Source of the DNA: Oxalobacteraceae bacterium
GTDB taxonomy: Bacteria; Pseudomonadota; Gammaproteobacteria; Burkholderiales; Burkholderiaceae_D
NCBI GenBank assembly: GCA_027485795.1
Contig: JAIXQK010000081.1
Span: forward strand, 1 to 55,855
Reading direction: 5' to 3'
DNA length: 55,855 nucleotides
Position 1 is the first letter of the stretch, and every line of letters starts with the position of its first letter. The position numbers and the translations under genes are program-made. Of this stretch, positions 47,248 through 55,779 are shown piece by piece. Below the pieces are notes generated by a model, which ran no database searches, had not been told where the DNA came from, and was given only the letters and a program-made list of their open reading frames with translations.

Positions 47248-48171
47248 CTAGTCACTTTTACTCACCTGTTTTGAGATCACGAATTTTTTAGTAGCTTCAT
47301 CCTTCACAAACGACCAATCTATTACTTCCGGACTTTCCGCTATATTTTTATTACCACGCTGGATTGCTACGATTTTTTCTTGAACTATCTTGTTGTCTTC
47401 GGAGCGAACAATATAGTCATCAACTGCATCAAAAATAATGTCAGCGATTTCTTCCCGATTCTTGTACTCTATCTGATCGGTAGCTTCTAAAACGACATCA
47501 ATCAAACTTTTTTTTCCTTCTGAATTTTTAGGAGGATCTCCTAACCAATTCTCATATTCATCCATGAAATCACGGAGTTGTTCAGCAACTTGGTCATTTT
47601 TCTCATTTGGAGTTAACTCATTGAGGATTTTCTGGATATTTCTTGCTACGCCCAAGGTAAGCCACCCGAATTGCTTTTTTTCGGCACATTCTTTCCAGTC
47701 AATCTTTAAAAAGTGTTGCGAGACAATCTTATCCAGATCTTTGATTGGTGAGGCAGGAACAATACGATTCTCCCCCAAGACTTTTCCGGTAGCGACTTGC
47801 TCTAGATCTTCATACAGCAATGTGCAATGTGCGACTGTCTCTCGGAACATCTTGTTATCGACAATGCCGGAACGCTTGATCTGCTCAAGTAATGCCTTTG
47901 ACTCTGGCTTATTTCGAAAGTGACTACTCAAATAGTTTTTCGCCCACAGTTTTCCATGCAAAGCCATAAAGCCTCTAAAGCAGCGCGCCCAAAGACTTTT
48001 TGCGCGAGCTTGATCTTCTGCTGGGCAGAACACAACATGGGTAGGATTCCAACGCCCCTTCGCGTCGAAAAAATCGATATCGATCAGCAACTCGCGATCA
48101 ACAGGACGCGCATCCTCTGGCGCATACTGAGGGGCCGACGACGAGGGATCAGAGTGACTCAGAGGTCGCAT
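47248..48171 (-). CDS. Unrecognised 307-residue protein
   Basis: Not recognised. It starts (ATG 48171) with a Ser/Pro-rich stretch (RPLSHSDPSSSAPQYAPEDARP), then RELLIDIDFFDAKGRW, and becomes mainly helical and charged (KDLDKIVSQHFLKIDWKE, DQVAEQLRDFMDEYENWLG). No signal peptide, membrane segment or cysteine motif is seen. The AT content is higher than neighbouring genes, suggesting acquisition. It lies 20 nt upstream of the WXXGXW-repeat gene on the same strand, so the two may be co-transcribed. The frame runs to 48216 but without a ribosome-binding site. Confidence 0.65.
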   Translation of the reverse strand: MRPLSHSDPSSSAPQYAPEDARPVDRELLIDIDFFDAKGRWNPTHVVFCPAEDQARAKSLWARCFRGFMALHGKLWAKNYLSSHFRNKPESKALLEQIKRSGIVDNKMFRETVAHCTLLYEDLEQVATGKVLGENRIVPASPIKDLDKIVSQHFLKIDWKECAEKKQFGWLTLGVARNIQKILNELTPNEKNDQVAEQLRDFMDEYENWLGDPPKNSEGKKSLIDVVLEATDQIEYKNREEIADIIFDAVDDYIVRSEDNKIVQEKIVAIQRGNKNIAESPEVIDWSFVKDEATKKFVISKQVSKSD

Positions 48172-48392
48172 CGATATCAGCTGGCATTGCAGATGCCAGA
48201 TCAGTATGGAATGCACCTAGTCTGCCATCCGGAGACAAGGCTGCATTCGCAGGAATGTATTGCTGGTGTACTACGCCGACGGAAGGTAGTTGCTAAATGA
48301 AAGAACTGCTTGCGCGGTGGGAGAGCCGCAGAACCTGATAGTCACAGCACGCTGTGCCGCCGACCATGACAGGGTAGTGCTTTGAGGGAAGA

Positions 48393-49034
48393 TCAGGTCT
48401 CGATCAGCCCGTGCCGTACTGCAATCAGCGTTAGCTCTGCCTGGTTGGCCGCGCCAAGTTTTTGCTTCACGTTGTACAAGTGCGTGCCCACGGTACGCGG
48501 CGATATGGTCAGTAACTCAGCAATCTGATTCACCGACAAACCCTTGGCGAGTTGGATAAAGACACCGAACTCGCGCTCTGATAGCACCTCGATCGGGCTT
48601 TTCTCGCCATTAAACTCTTCCAAAGCCATGCGCTGCGACAGGCTGGCTTCGATATACATACGCCCCTCGGCGACTTGACGAATCGCGTGCATCAACTCAT
48701 CAGGCGCACTGCGCTTGGACAGATAGCCCAGTGCACCGGCCTTCAGCATGTAGCGTACATAGCTAGGGTCTTCGTGTGATGATAGACCCAGCACCTTCGC
48801 ACCTTTGTCGCGCGCAACAATACGGCGCGTCGCCTCAACACCCATGGTGCCACCGAGCGAGATATCCATCACGATCACATCGGGTTTCGCCACCGGGATC
48901 TGTTGGTAGGCGGCTTCCGCAGAGTCCGCCTCTGCAACCACCTTGATATCGTCGGTCGACTCCAGCAGCATACGAAAGCCGAAGCGCACTACCGCGTGAT
49001 CATCGACCAGCATGACGTTAATCGTTTTTTTCAT
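48393..49034 (-). CDS. Response regulator, NarL/UhpA (LuxR) type
   Basis: A 213-residue DNA-binding response regulator. The receiver domain (2-120) has the acidic pair in MLVDDHAVVRFG, the phospho-acceptor Asp in VIVMDISLGG, and Lys in GYLSKRSA. The C-terminal LuxR helix-turn-helix is LSEREFGVFIQLAKGLSVNQIAELLTISPRTVGTHLYNVK-type (about 150-190). It begins 1 nt after the stop of the sensor kinase gene, so they form one operon and a cognate pair. Confidence 0.93.
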   Translation of the reverse strand: MKKTINVMLVDDHAVVRFGFRMLLESTDDIKVVAEADSAEAAYQQIPVAKPDVIVMDISLGGTMGVEATRRIVARDKGAKVLGLSSHEDPSYVRYMLKAGALGYLSKRSAPDELMHAIRQVAEGRMYIEASLSQRMALEEFNGEKSPIEVLSEREFGVFIQLAKGLSVNQIAELLTISPRTVGTHLYNVKQKLGAANQAELTLIAVRHGLIET

Positions 49035-49035
49035 C

Positions 49036-50454
49036 TCATACCTCGCCGGTCGGACTCAGCGGCAAACTCACCCGCACCGCCAAGCCACCTTCGGCACTGC
49101 TGCCAAACACAATATCACCACCGAAAGCGGCGGCACGCTCTTGCATGCCACGTACGCCGTAGTGTCCCTCGCGCTTCAAGGACTCGGCACCTTTGCCATT
49201 ATCGGCGATCGTGATCTTCAGCAGTTGATTCTCTACGCCGATCACCACCATCGCCCGGTTGGCGCCTGAATGCCTGACCACATTGGTCACCGCCTCTTGC
49301 ACGATGCGGTAGGCAGATAGCTCTAGCTGATCATCTAGCGGGGGCAAGCCCTCACGCGCAACCGATAACTCGAATCGAACCTCTGTGTGGTTTTGCTGGG
49401 TTTCTGTCAACAGATCGCGTACTGCGTCGACCAAGCCCATGCCCTCGAGTTGAATCGGACGTAAGCGCGGTATCAAACGCCGCATGGCGTCCGAGGTCAT
49501 GCCTGCAGTATCGAACAACATATTGGCGTGCCGCTCGAGCGGGCCACCGGCGACATCCGGGTGCTGCATCATTGACTTCGCAATGCTACGAATGGCCGTG
49601 AGCGACTGCCCTAGCTCATCATGCAGTTCGCGCGCGATGGCAGCTCGCTCTTCTTCAATACGCGCATGCAGCAGCATCGTGAACTCGCGCTGCGCTTCCA
49701 GCCTGGCCTGCGCCTCGGCACTAGATTGACGTACTTGAATATTGTCCTCGACGGCTTGCGCCATGCGATTGAAAGCCCGCCCCATCTCGCCAGCCTCTTT
49801 ACCTTGTAGCGGCGGTAGTCTGACGTGATGGTCACCCTGCTCAATCTCACGCAAGCCACGCTCGATCCGCTCGAGCGGCGCCATCCATTTGCCGACTAGC
49901 CAAAACACCACCAGATCGGCCAGTAAAAGCACCAAGAACTGTGAGAACAGGATGTCGTAGAGATTGTCCCAGCCATCCAGAATGGCGCGTGTCGGGTTCG
50001 CGGTTAAAACCAGCTTCGCGCCATCCAAGGGAATAACCCGCTCGGTCAACGGTGGACGAACCAACGAGGTGTACCAGGTGGGGGCGTCGCGCCCGGCTTT
50101 GTAAAGCGATGGCGGCGACTCGTACAATAAAGTACCGGCAGTGTCATACAGGCGGATATCGTTGGCACGCACACGCCCAGTGTCGCGCAAGAATTCCACC
50201 AACTCAGGCATCAAGTCGCGCGAATAGAAGTGACTGATTCGACCGAGCAACTGGGTCGCGATGCGGCTGGAGGCTTCCATTTCCTCGCGCACGCTGGCCC
50301 GGGTGCCGGCGATCTCGACAGCGAACAGCACCGCAAAAATCAACACCGTCAGGCCGGAGAAGATCAAATTGATCTTCAGCCGCAGGCTCATGCCAGTGGC
50401 CCGGGCAGGTAGATGCTGCGCTGCAGTGTTGGCGGTCGCGCCGTCGGTGTTCAT
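49036..50454 (-). CDS. Sensor histidine kinase, NarX/UhpB type
   Basis: A 472-residue membrane sensor. TM1 near residues 28-48 (INLIFSGLTVLIFAVLF), a periplasmic sensor domain of about 120 residues, TM2 (FLVLLLADLVVFWLVG), HAMP (APLERIERGLREIEQGD), HisKA_3 dimerisation with phospho-His in IARELHDELGQSL, and HATPase_c with DNGKG and GVRGMQERA. ATG 50454 (MNTDGA) is used; the frame reaches 50547 and ATG 50391 (MSLRLK) is also possible. It diverges from the pqqA gene 235 nt away. Confidence 0.9.
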   Translation of the reverse strand: MNTDGATANTAAQHLPARATGMSLRLKINLIFSGLTVLIFAVLFAVEIAGTRASVREEMEASSRIATQLLGRISHFYSRDLMPELVEFLRDTGRVRANDIRLYDTAGTLLYESPPSLYKAGRDAPTWYTSLVRPPLTERVIPLDGAKLVLTANPTRAILDGWDNLYDILFSQFLVLLLADLVVFWLVGKWMAPLERIERGLREIEQGDHHVRLPPLQGKEAGEMGRAFNRMAQAVEDNIQVRQSSAEAQARLEAQREFTMLLHARIEEERAAIARELHDELGQSLTAIRSIAKSMMQHPDVAGGPLERHANMLFDTAGMTSDAMRRLIPRLRPIQLEGMGLVDAVRDLLTETQQNHTEVRFELSVAREGLPPLDDQLELSAYRIVQEAVTNVVRHSGANRAMVVIGVENQLLKITIADNGKGAESLKREGHYGVRGMQERAAAFGGDIVFGSSAEGGLAVRVSLPLSPTGEV

Positions 50455-50689
50455 GGTGATTTGTGGGGGCTGGACGCCCTTCGGGTAGACTGTGCTAGCG
50501 AGGCCGGATGATATCAGCCCACCCGTTGCAGCACCGGGCGCGGCCAAGGACAGTCCGGGCGGTTCATGAATTTCATTAGATTCAATTCAGACATTCACCG
50601 ATGCCGGGCAAGTCGGGTTCGAGCATGATCCACTCCACCGTCTAGATATCTGGGCGGTGTTTCACAAATCTAACTTACTGGAGATCATC
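50455..50689. other. Divergent intergenic region, likely promoters of the kinase operon and pqqA
   Basis: A 235-nt non-coding stretch between divergent units. An inverted repeat CCACCG...CGGTG (around 50636-50659) lies about 30 nt before the pqqA ribosome-binding site and could be an operator. No clear sigma-70 or sigma-54 boxes could be assigned. Confidence 0.35.
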
Positions 50690-50764
50690 ATGGCATGGAC
50701 TACACCTGCAGCAACTGACCTGCGTTTCGGTTTCGAAATCACTATGTACATCGCTAACCGTTAA
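50690..50764 (+). CDS. pqqA: Coenzyme PQQ precursor peptide PqqA (orphan copy)
   Basis: A 24-residue peptide starting [16 protein letters not shown] and ending ITMYIANR. It has the conserved E-x-x-x-Y: Glu16 and Tyr20, the two residues joined by PqqE and built into pyrroloquinoline quinone, inside the family consensus [15 protein letters not shown] is 6 nt before the ATG. Two hairpins follow, the second an intrinsic terminator, so it is a single-gene transcript. The usual partners pqqB, C, D and E are not next to it or elsewhere in the window. It lies beside a NarL-type two-component system; related regulators control PQQ-dependent alcohol oxidation in other bacteria. Confidence 0.93.
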   Translation: MAWTTPAATDLRFGFEITMYIANR

Positions 50765-50777
50765 TTCACGGTTTGCA

Positions 50778-50796
50778 AGCCGGTCCTAGACCGGCT
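50778..50796 (+). repeat. Hairpin directly after pqqA
   Basis: AGCCGGTC-CTA-GACCGGCT, an 8-bp perfect stem 13 nt after the pqqA stop, with no T run. It may stabilise the short transcript, as hairpins between pqqA and pqqB are known to do in other bacteria. Confidence 0.6.
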
Positions 50797-50813
50797 GAAT
50801 ACAGAATTAAGAG

Positions 50814-50842
50814 AGACGGCTCCATTGGAGCCGTCTTTTTTG
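50814..50842 (+). terminator. Intrinsic terminator of pqqA
   Basis: AGACGGCTCC-ATT-GGAGCCGTCT, a 10-bp perfect stem followed by TTTTTT. It ends the pqqA transcript before the opposing rmuC gene. Confidence 0.9.
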
Positions 50843-50909
50843 CCTAATAAGTTATCGAAGTATTAATTTTCCCGCCCCACGGGATGGTACTCATCCGCCT
50901 CTGGCAAGC

Positions 50910-52304
50910 TCAGGCCGCTTTATCCTCCGGGTCTGCGGTCTCATCGAGTGCTAGCTCGCCATCATCCGATATCCGCGTGGCATCAGCATACGGCAACAGA
51001 TCAAGCTCTAGTTCAGCCTTGTCGACCAAATCCTGCGGCAGCGCGGCTTTGACCGCCACCCCCAGGCGCTCGAAATCCTTGGCCTGTTTGATCAAATTCC
51101 CTCGGCCCTGATATAGCTGACCAAACGCTTTGGTGTAGCTGCTACGCGCCGCATCAAGTTTGCCGCCCAGCTCTTCCATCGATCGAACAAACACCGCCAG
51201 CTTGTGATAAAGCTTGCCGGCGCTTTCCGCCAGAGCGGCGCTGTGCGCGTTTTGTTTTTCAAGACGCCATAGCTGACGCACGATATTCAGACTGGTGAGC
51301 AAGGTGGTGGGCGTTGCCACCAGCACATTACGCTCGAGTGCTTGCTGAAACAAGCTCTCATCGGCACGCAAGGCCTCAACAAATGCAGACTCAACCGGTA
51401 CGAACATGAACACCATCTCGGGTGAATTCAACTCACCCAGTTCAAAGTAGCGCCGATCGGCCAGCTCTTTAATACGGTCAGCGACGGCTTTGACGTGCTC
51501 GGATAGCGCCTGCTTGCGGTCCAGTTCATCCTCGGCATTGACATAGCGGGTGTAGGCATTGAGCGAGACCTTGGCATCCACAATCAGATGCTTGGCATCT
51601 GGCAGGTAAATGATCACATCCGGGCGCCGCTTGCCATCTTCGCTTTTGAAGGTGACCTCGCGCCGGTAATCCTTACCCTCCTGTAGACCAGAACGCGCCA
51701 GTACATTCTCAAGAACTAATTCACCCCAGTTGCCTTGCTTCTTAGCCTGCCCTTTGAGCGCGGTCGCCAGATCATGCGCCTCGGCGGTCATTTGCAGGTT
51801 CAAGGATTTCAGGCTGTCCAATTCCGATTTCAGCATCGCCTGCTGCTGCGCATCTTGGTAATGCATCTCTTCAATGCGTTTCTTGAACTCATTGAGTCGT
51901 TCTTTGAAAGGATCCAGTACATGACCCAAGCTTTGCAGATTTTGCTCGCTAAAGCGACGTGACTTGTCTTCCAAAATCGTACTAGCTAGGTTCTGGAATT
52001 CCTCGGTCAAGCTCTTGCGTGCTGACTCACTCATTTCTTGCAGACGCAGACGCTGCTCTTCTGCATGCCGCTGCTGCTCCGTAGTGCGTGCGGTCTCCGC
52101 TGCCAGCTCGCGCTGCACGCCTGATAACTGCGCCTGCAAATTATTGGCCAACTCTGAGGCCTGCACCAGCTGCGTCTCTAGTGCACGCAAGCGCTCCTGC
52201 GCTACGGCCTGCTCGGCGCTGTAGCGGCCTCTCATCCAAAGCGCCATCAGCAGCAAGCCGATGGCCAGACCAACTAAGCACGCCAATACCAAAGCGACAT
52301 CCAT
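50910..52304 (-). CDS. rmuC: DNA recombination protein RmuC
   Basis: A 464-residue protein of the RmuC family, which limits DNA inversions and has a PD-(D/E)XK-like nuclease fold. An N-terminal membrane helix (LVLACLVGLAIGLLLMALWM) and a long coiled coil (about 30-190) come first, then the conserved core QGNWGELVLENVLARSGL, RRPDVIIYLPDAKHLIVDAKVSLNAY, and MVFMFVPVESAFVEAL. An acidic tail ends it. Confidence 0.94.
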   Translation of the reverse strand: MDVALVLACLVGLAIGLLLMALWMRGRYSAEQAVAQERLRALETQLVQASELANNLQAQLSGVQRELAAETARTTEQQRHAEEQRLRLQEMSESARKSLTEEFQNLASTILEDKSRRFSEQNLQSLGHVLDPFKERLNEFKKRIEEMHYQDAQQQAMLKSELDSLKSLNLQMTAEAHDLATALKGQAKKQGNWGELVLENVLARSGLQEGKDYRREVTFKSEDGKRRPDVIIYLPDAKHLIVDAKVSLNAYTRYVNAEDELDRKQALSEHVKAVADRIKELADRRYFELGELNSPEMVFMFVPVESAFVEALRADESLFQQALERNVLVATPTTLLTSLNIVRQLWRLEKQNAHSAALAESAGKLYHKLAVFVRSMEELGGKLDAARSSYTKAFGQLYQGRGNLIKQAKDFERLGVAVKAALPQDLVDKAELELDLLPYADATRISDDGELALDETADPEDKAA

Positions 52305-52436
52305 CCAGTTTCTCCCTAGCCTTTATGGGTCAGTTTACCGTGTCGCGCCGCCGATTTCACTTTCCAAAGCTCAAGCGGCGCATTTCTTCCATGCTTTAGA
52401 ATCCAGTTGGTAAACCTCACCCCACGGAGTCATCGC

Positions 52437-54578
52437 ATGAGCATCGTCCCCACCCGCCCCGCTCGCCGCACCTTTTTGAAGCAATCTGCTGCACTGAGCG
52501 GTGCCTTTGTGCTGGGCATACAGGGGGCCGCCGCTAATCCGGGCGCTACCGAAGTTACGCACTGGGTCGTGATCGCACCCGATGACACGGTAACCATCCG
52601 CATCGCCCGCTCTGAGCTTGGCCAAGGCACATTTACCGGGCTGGCCCAGCTGGTAGCGGAAGAACTTGCTTGCGACTGGAGCAAGGTGCGCCCCGAGTAC
52701 GCTGATGTCAACGAACATATCCGTCGCAACAAGATATGGAAAGACATGTCTACCGGCGGTAGCCGTGGTATCCGCGATTCCCATGACTATGTCCGCAAAG
52801 GCGGCGCTGCTGCACGCATGATGCTGATTGCCGCCGCTGCCCAGCAATGGAACGTGCCCGTTTCTGAGTGCCGCGCAGAGAATGGTCGGGTGATTCATAG
52901 CTCGGGCAAAACATTACGTTATGGCGAACTGGCAGCGCTGGCATCGACGCTGCCAGTACCAGAGAATCCACCGCTGAAAAATCCCAAAGACTGGAAGATC
53001 GCGGGTACCTCACCTGCACGCTTCGATATTCCAGCAAAGGTAAATGGATCGCAAATCTATGCGTCCGACATTCGCCTACCCGGCATGCTCCATGCCTCGA
53101 TATTGCAAAGCCCGGTCTTCGGTGGTTTCTTGAAGAGCCATGACGATAGCGCTGCCAAGGCGATGCCGGGGGTGAGGCATGTTGTCACGGGTGATGACTG
53201 GATCGCGGTGCTTGCCACCAACTGGTGGCAAGCCAATGAGGCGCTCAAGAAAGTAAAAGTCAGCTGGGAGAACGGCGATAAAGACAAAGTTTCCAGCGAT
53301 TCCATCATGGCCAATCTGCGCGAAGGCCTGACGCAAGCGAACGCTCCGATCGCACGCAAGGACGGCGATGTTGATAAAGCATTCGCCAATGCGCATAAGG
53401 TACTCGAGGCCGAGTTTTACACCGGCTTTATGAATCACGCCACCATGGAGCCGCAAAACGCTGCTGCGCTGTACACGGCAGACAAATTAGAAGTTTGGGT
53501 TGGTACGCAAAATGGCGAATCGTCGATTGCCGCTGCAGCCGATGCTTCAGGCTTACCACTGCAAAAAATTCATATTCATAAAATGCACGCTGGTGGTGGG
53601 TTTGGTCGACGCGGTCCGCATCAGGATTTCACCAAGCAGGCCGTCAAAATCGCGATGGCCTTACCCGGCACGCCCATCCGCTTGCAATGGTCGCGTGAAG
53701 AAGACATGCGTCAGGGCCGCTACCGTCCAGTATCGCTGGTCAAGATTCGCGGTGCGCTCGATAAAGATGGTCAGTGGCTGGGTTGGCATGTGCGGCAGTC
53801 GGATCAATCGATTGCGATTACGGTTTACCCGCAATTCATCAAAGACGGTGTTGACCAGATTAATACCCGGGTTTTTAGGGATAACCCCTACGCCGTGCCG
53901 AATTTCACCAACGAGTATGTGATGCGGGATGTTCACGTACCCCCAGGGTTTTGGCGCGCGGTTGCACATACCAATAATCCGTTCTACCGCGAATGCTTTA
54001 TTGATGAACTTGCACATGCCGCTGGCAAAGATCCGGTGCAATTCCGTCGTCCGCTATTACAAGGCAAAAAAGACCTGGCGGTACTAGATGCTGTAGCTAA
54101 GGCCATCGGCTGGGATAAAGCGCCGGCTGCTGGTATCCATCGAGGCATCGCCGTGGTTGACTCTTATGGCAGTTTTACTGCCGCCGCGGTCGAACTCAAA
54201 CTTACCAATGGCAAAGAGATCGAGGTCAAACGCGTTGCGGTGGCGATCGATAGCGGCCATGTAGTGCATCCGGACGCAGTGAAGGCCCAGATTGAAGGCG
54301 GTGTGTTCTGGGGTCTTTCAGCGATCATGGGTGAAGAGATCACGATCGAAAACGGCGCAGTAAAACAGTCGAATTTCCATGACTATCCACTAGCTCGCAT
54401 TAACGTCAAACCAGAAATTATTCCGGTGCTGGTTCCCACCTTCGACTTCTGGGGTGGCGTGGGTGAGCCGCCGATCGGTGGCGTCATTCCTGCGATGGTG
54501 AATGCACTGTTCTCGGCGACCGGCAAGCGTATCCGCTCGCTACCCCTCAAACACCACGGCTTCCGCTACAAAACCTGA
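52437..54578 (+). CDS. Molybdenum hydroxylase large subunit, isoquinoline 1-oxidoreductase beta-like
   Basis: A 713-residue exported molybdoenzyme subunit. The N-terminus carries a twin-arginine signal (RRTFLKQSAALSGAFVLG), so it is exported folded. The molybdenum-cofactor motifs are SELGQGTFTGLAQLVAEEL, GGSRGIRDSHDYVRKGGAAAR, GGGFGRRGPHQDF and the C-terminal GVGEPPIGGVIPAMVNAL with the likely catalytic Glu. Start ATG 52437 is preceded by GGAG. The small 2Fe-2S subunit (IorA-like), usually adjacent, is missing on both sides. Substrate is unknown; aldehydes or N-heterocycles are known for relatives. Confidence 0.9.
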   Translation: MSIVPTRPARRTFLKQSAALSGAFVLGIQGAAANPGATEVTHWVVIAPDDTVTIRIARSELGQGTFTGLAQLVAEELACDWSKVRPEYADVNEHIRRNKIWKDMSTGGSRGIRDSHDYVRKGGAAARMMLIAAAAQQWNVPVSECRAENGRVIHSSGKTLRYGELAALASTLPVPENPPLKNPKDWKIAGTSPARFDIPAKVNGSQIYASDIRLPGMLHASILQSPVFGGFLKSHDDSAAKAMPGVRHVVTGDDWIAVLATNWWQANEALKKVKVSWENGDKDKVSSDSIMANLREGLTQANAPIARKDGDVDKAFANAHKVLEAEFYTGFMNHATMEPQNAAALYTADKLEVWVGTQNGESSIAAAADASGLPLQKIHIHKMHAGGGFGRRGPHQDFTKQAVKIAMALPGTPIRLQWSREEDMRQGRYRPVSLVKIRGALDKDGQWLGWHVRQSDQSIAITVYPQFIKDGVDQINTRVFRDNPYAVPNFTNEYVMRDVHVPPGFWRAVAHTNNPFYRECFIDELAHAAGKDPVQFRRPLLQGKKDLAVLDAVAKAIGWDKAPAAGIHRGIAVVDSYGSFTAAAVELKLTNGKEIEVKRVAVAIDSGHVVHPDAVKAQIEGGVFWGLSAIMGEEITIENGAVKQSNFHDYPLARINVKPEIIPVLVPTFDFWGGVGEPPIGGVIPAMVNALFSATGKRIRSLPLKHHGFRYKT

Positions 54579-54609
54579 CACCCTAGTGTGAAACATGCGT
54601 GAAAGATGT

Positions 54610-54629
54610 AGGGCCTCATTCGAGGCCCT
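54610..54629 (+). terminator. Hairpin after the molybdoenzyme gene
   Basis: AGGGCCTC-ATTC-GAGGCCCT, an 8-bp perfect stem 32 nt after the stop codon. It has no T run, so it is only a weak terminator candidate. Confidence 0.45.
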
Positions 54630-54799
54630 GCTTGCAACCAACTGCCCCCAACAAGCTTATTTCCTTCACGCACCGTGCCGAGCTGCGACTAATTCTGCGC
54701 GCTAGCCTGCTGAGACTTGTTGACCGAGGATGGGTCAGACCAGTCCTGTAAAATATTGGGTTTATCTGATTCATTTATCAAACCCACAAGAACCCGTAC

Positions 54800-55603
54800 A
54801 TGGAATACGTCGCGAACACATCCGGATGGAGACAATCCATCGAGAATTTCATCGGTCATACGAAGGTGCAGCATACGCTGGTCGTACTGATTGTTGTTAA
54901 TGCATTGATTCTCGGCTTGGAAACCAGCCAAAACATTATGGCTGTGGCTGGTTATGAATTACATCTGATCGACCAGATTATTCTTTGGATATTTATCGGC
55001 GAACTGGCACTACTAATGACTGCGCGCGGGTTTAGATTCTTCAAAGACCCTTGGTGCGTGTTCGACCTGATCGTGATTGGCATTGCACTGATACCTGCAA
55101 CAGGCAGCCTCTCAGTGTTGCGTGCTCTGCGAGTACTGCGAGTGCTGCGCTTGGTCAACAAGATAGACAGCATGCGCAAGGTGGTGATCGGCTTGCTGCA
55201 TTCACTGCCGAGCCTAAGCTCTGTGTTTGGTTTGATTATGGTGATTTTTTATGTGTTCGCCGTCATCGCTACCAATATGTTTGGCTCAAAATTCCCGGAT
55301 TTATTCGGCGATCTGGGTACCACCATGTTCACCCTGTTTCAGGTGATGACGCTGGAAAGCTGGTCTGAGGGCGTGGCTCGTCCAGTTATGGAAATCTTCC
55401 CGCATGCCTGGCTGTTTTTTGTCATCTTCATCTTCATTGCGACCTTTGTGATCATTAATCTGTTTATCGCAGTGATCGTTGATTCTCTGAACTCGAGTAA
55501 GCAGGCAGGCCAGCCCAAACCAGAAGATCTGGTCCTGGTTGAATTACGCATACTGCGTGACGAGCTTGCAGAACTACGCCACCAAGTCGCCAGCCGAAGA
55601 TGA
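54800..55603 (+). CDS. Bacterial voltage-gated sodium channel (BacNav-type ion channel)
   Basis: A 267-residue six-helix channel subunit, expected to form a homotetramer in the inner membrane. S1-S3 are visible at about 25-100; S4 carries regularly spaced arginines (Arg108, 111, 114, 117 in VLRALRVLRVLRLV). The pore loop has TLESWSE (184-190), the filter sequence of bacterial sodium channels. S6 is AWLFFVIFIFIATFVIINLFIAVIV-like, followed by a cytoplasmic coiled coil (LVLVELRILRDELAELRHQV). Length matches the family (about 260-275). Confidence 0.92.
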   Translation: MEYVANTSGWRQSIENFIGHTKVQHTLVVLIVVNALILGLETSQNIMAVAGYELHLIDQIILWIFIGELALLMTARGFRFFKDPWCVFDLIVIGIALIPATGSLSVLRALRVLRVLRLVNKIDSMRKVVIGLLHSLPSLSSVFGLIMVIFYVFAVIATNMFGSKFPDLFGDLGTTMFTLFQVMTLESWSEGVARPVMEIFPHAWLFFVIFIFIATFVIINLFIAVIVDSLNSSKQAGQPKPEDLVLVELRILRDELAELRHQVASRR

Positions 55604-55730
55604 GCGAGTTGTCACCACTTTTCTGAATCGAGGATAGCGGCTTGTTTTCATGCCGCAGTCCTGATGGATGGTCAGCTTTGCTTTCCTACCTTTTGCCCAT
55701 TTCTCAAAAAAGTAGCAACCGAAAAGAAAA

Positions 55731-55759
55731 ACGGGTCAGCACTTTTGGCGCTAACCCGT
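55731..55759 (-). terminator. Terminator after tRNA-Arg
   Basis: On the minus strand ACGGGTTAGC pairs with GCTGACCCGT across a 9-nt loop (one mismatch), followed by a T-rich run. It starts about 20 nt after the tRNA 3' end. Confidence 0.7.
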
Positions 55760-55779
55760 TGATCTTATTGCAGTATTTG

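Noticed and set aside
48217-50909. Search for pqqB, pqqC, pqqD or pqqE around pqqA
   Set aside because: None present: flanking genes are a two-component pair and rmuC.
54689-54931. An 80-codon minus-strand frame before the sodium channel
   Set aside because: It overlaps the start of the channel gene on the other strand and has no ribosome-binding site or known sequence.
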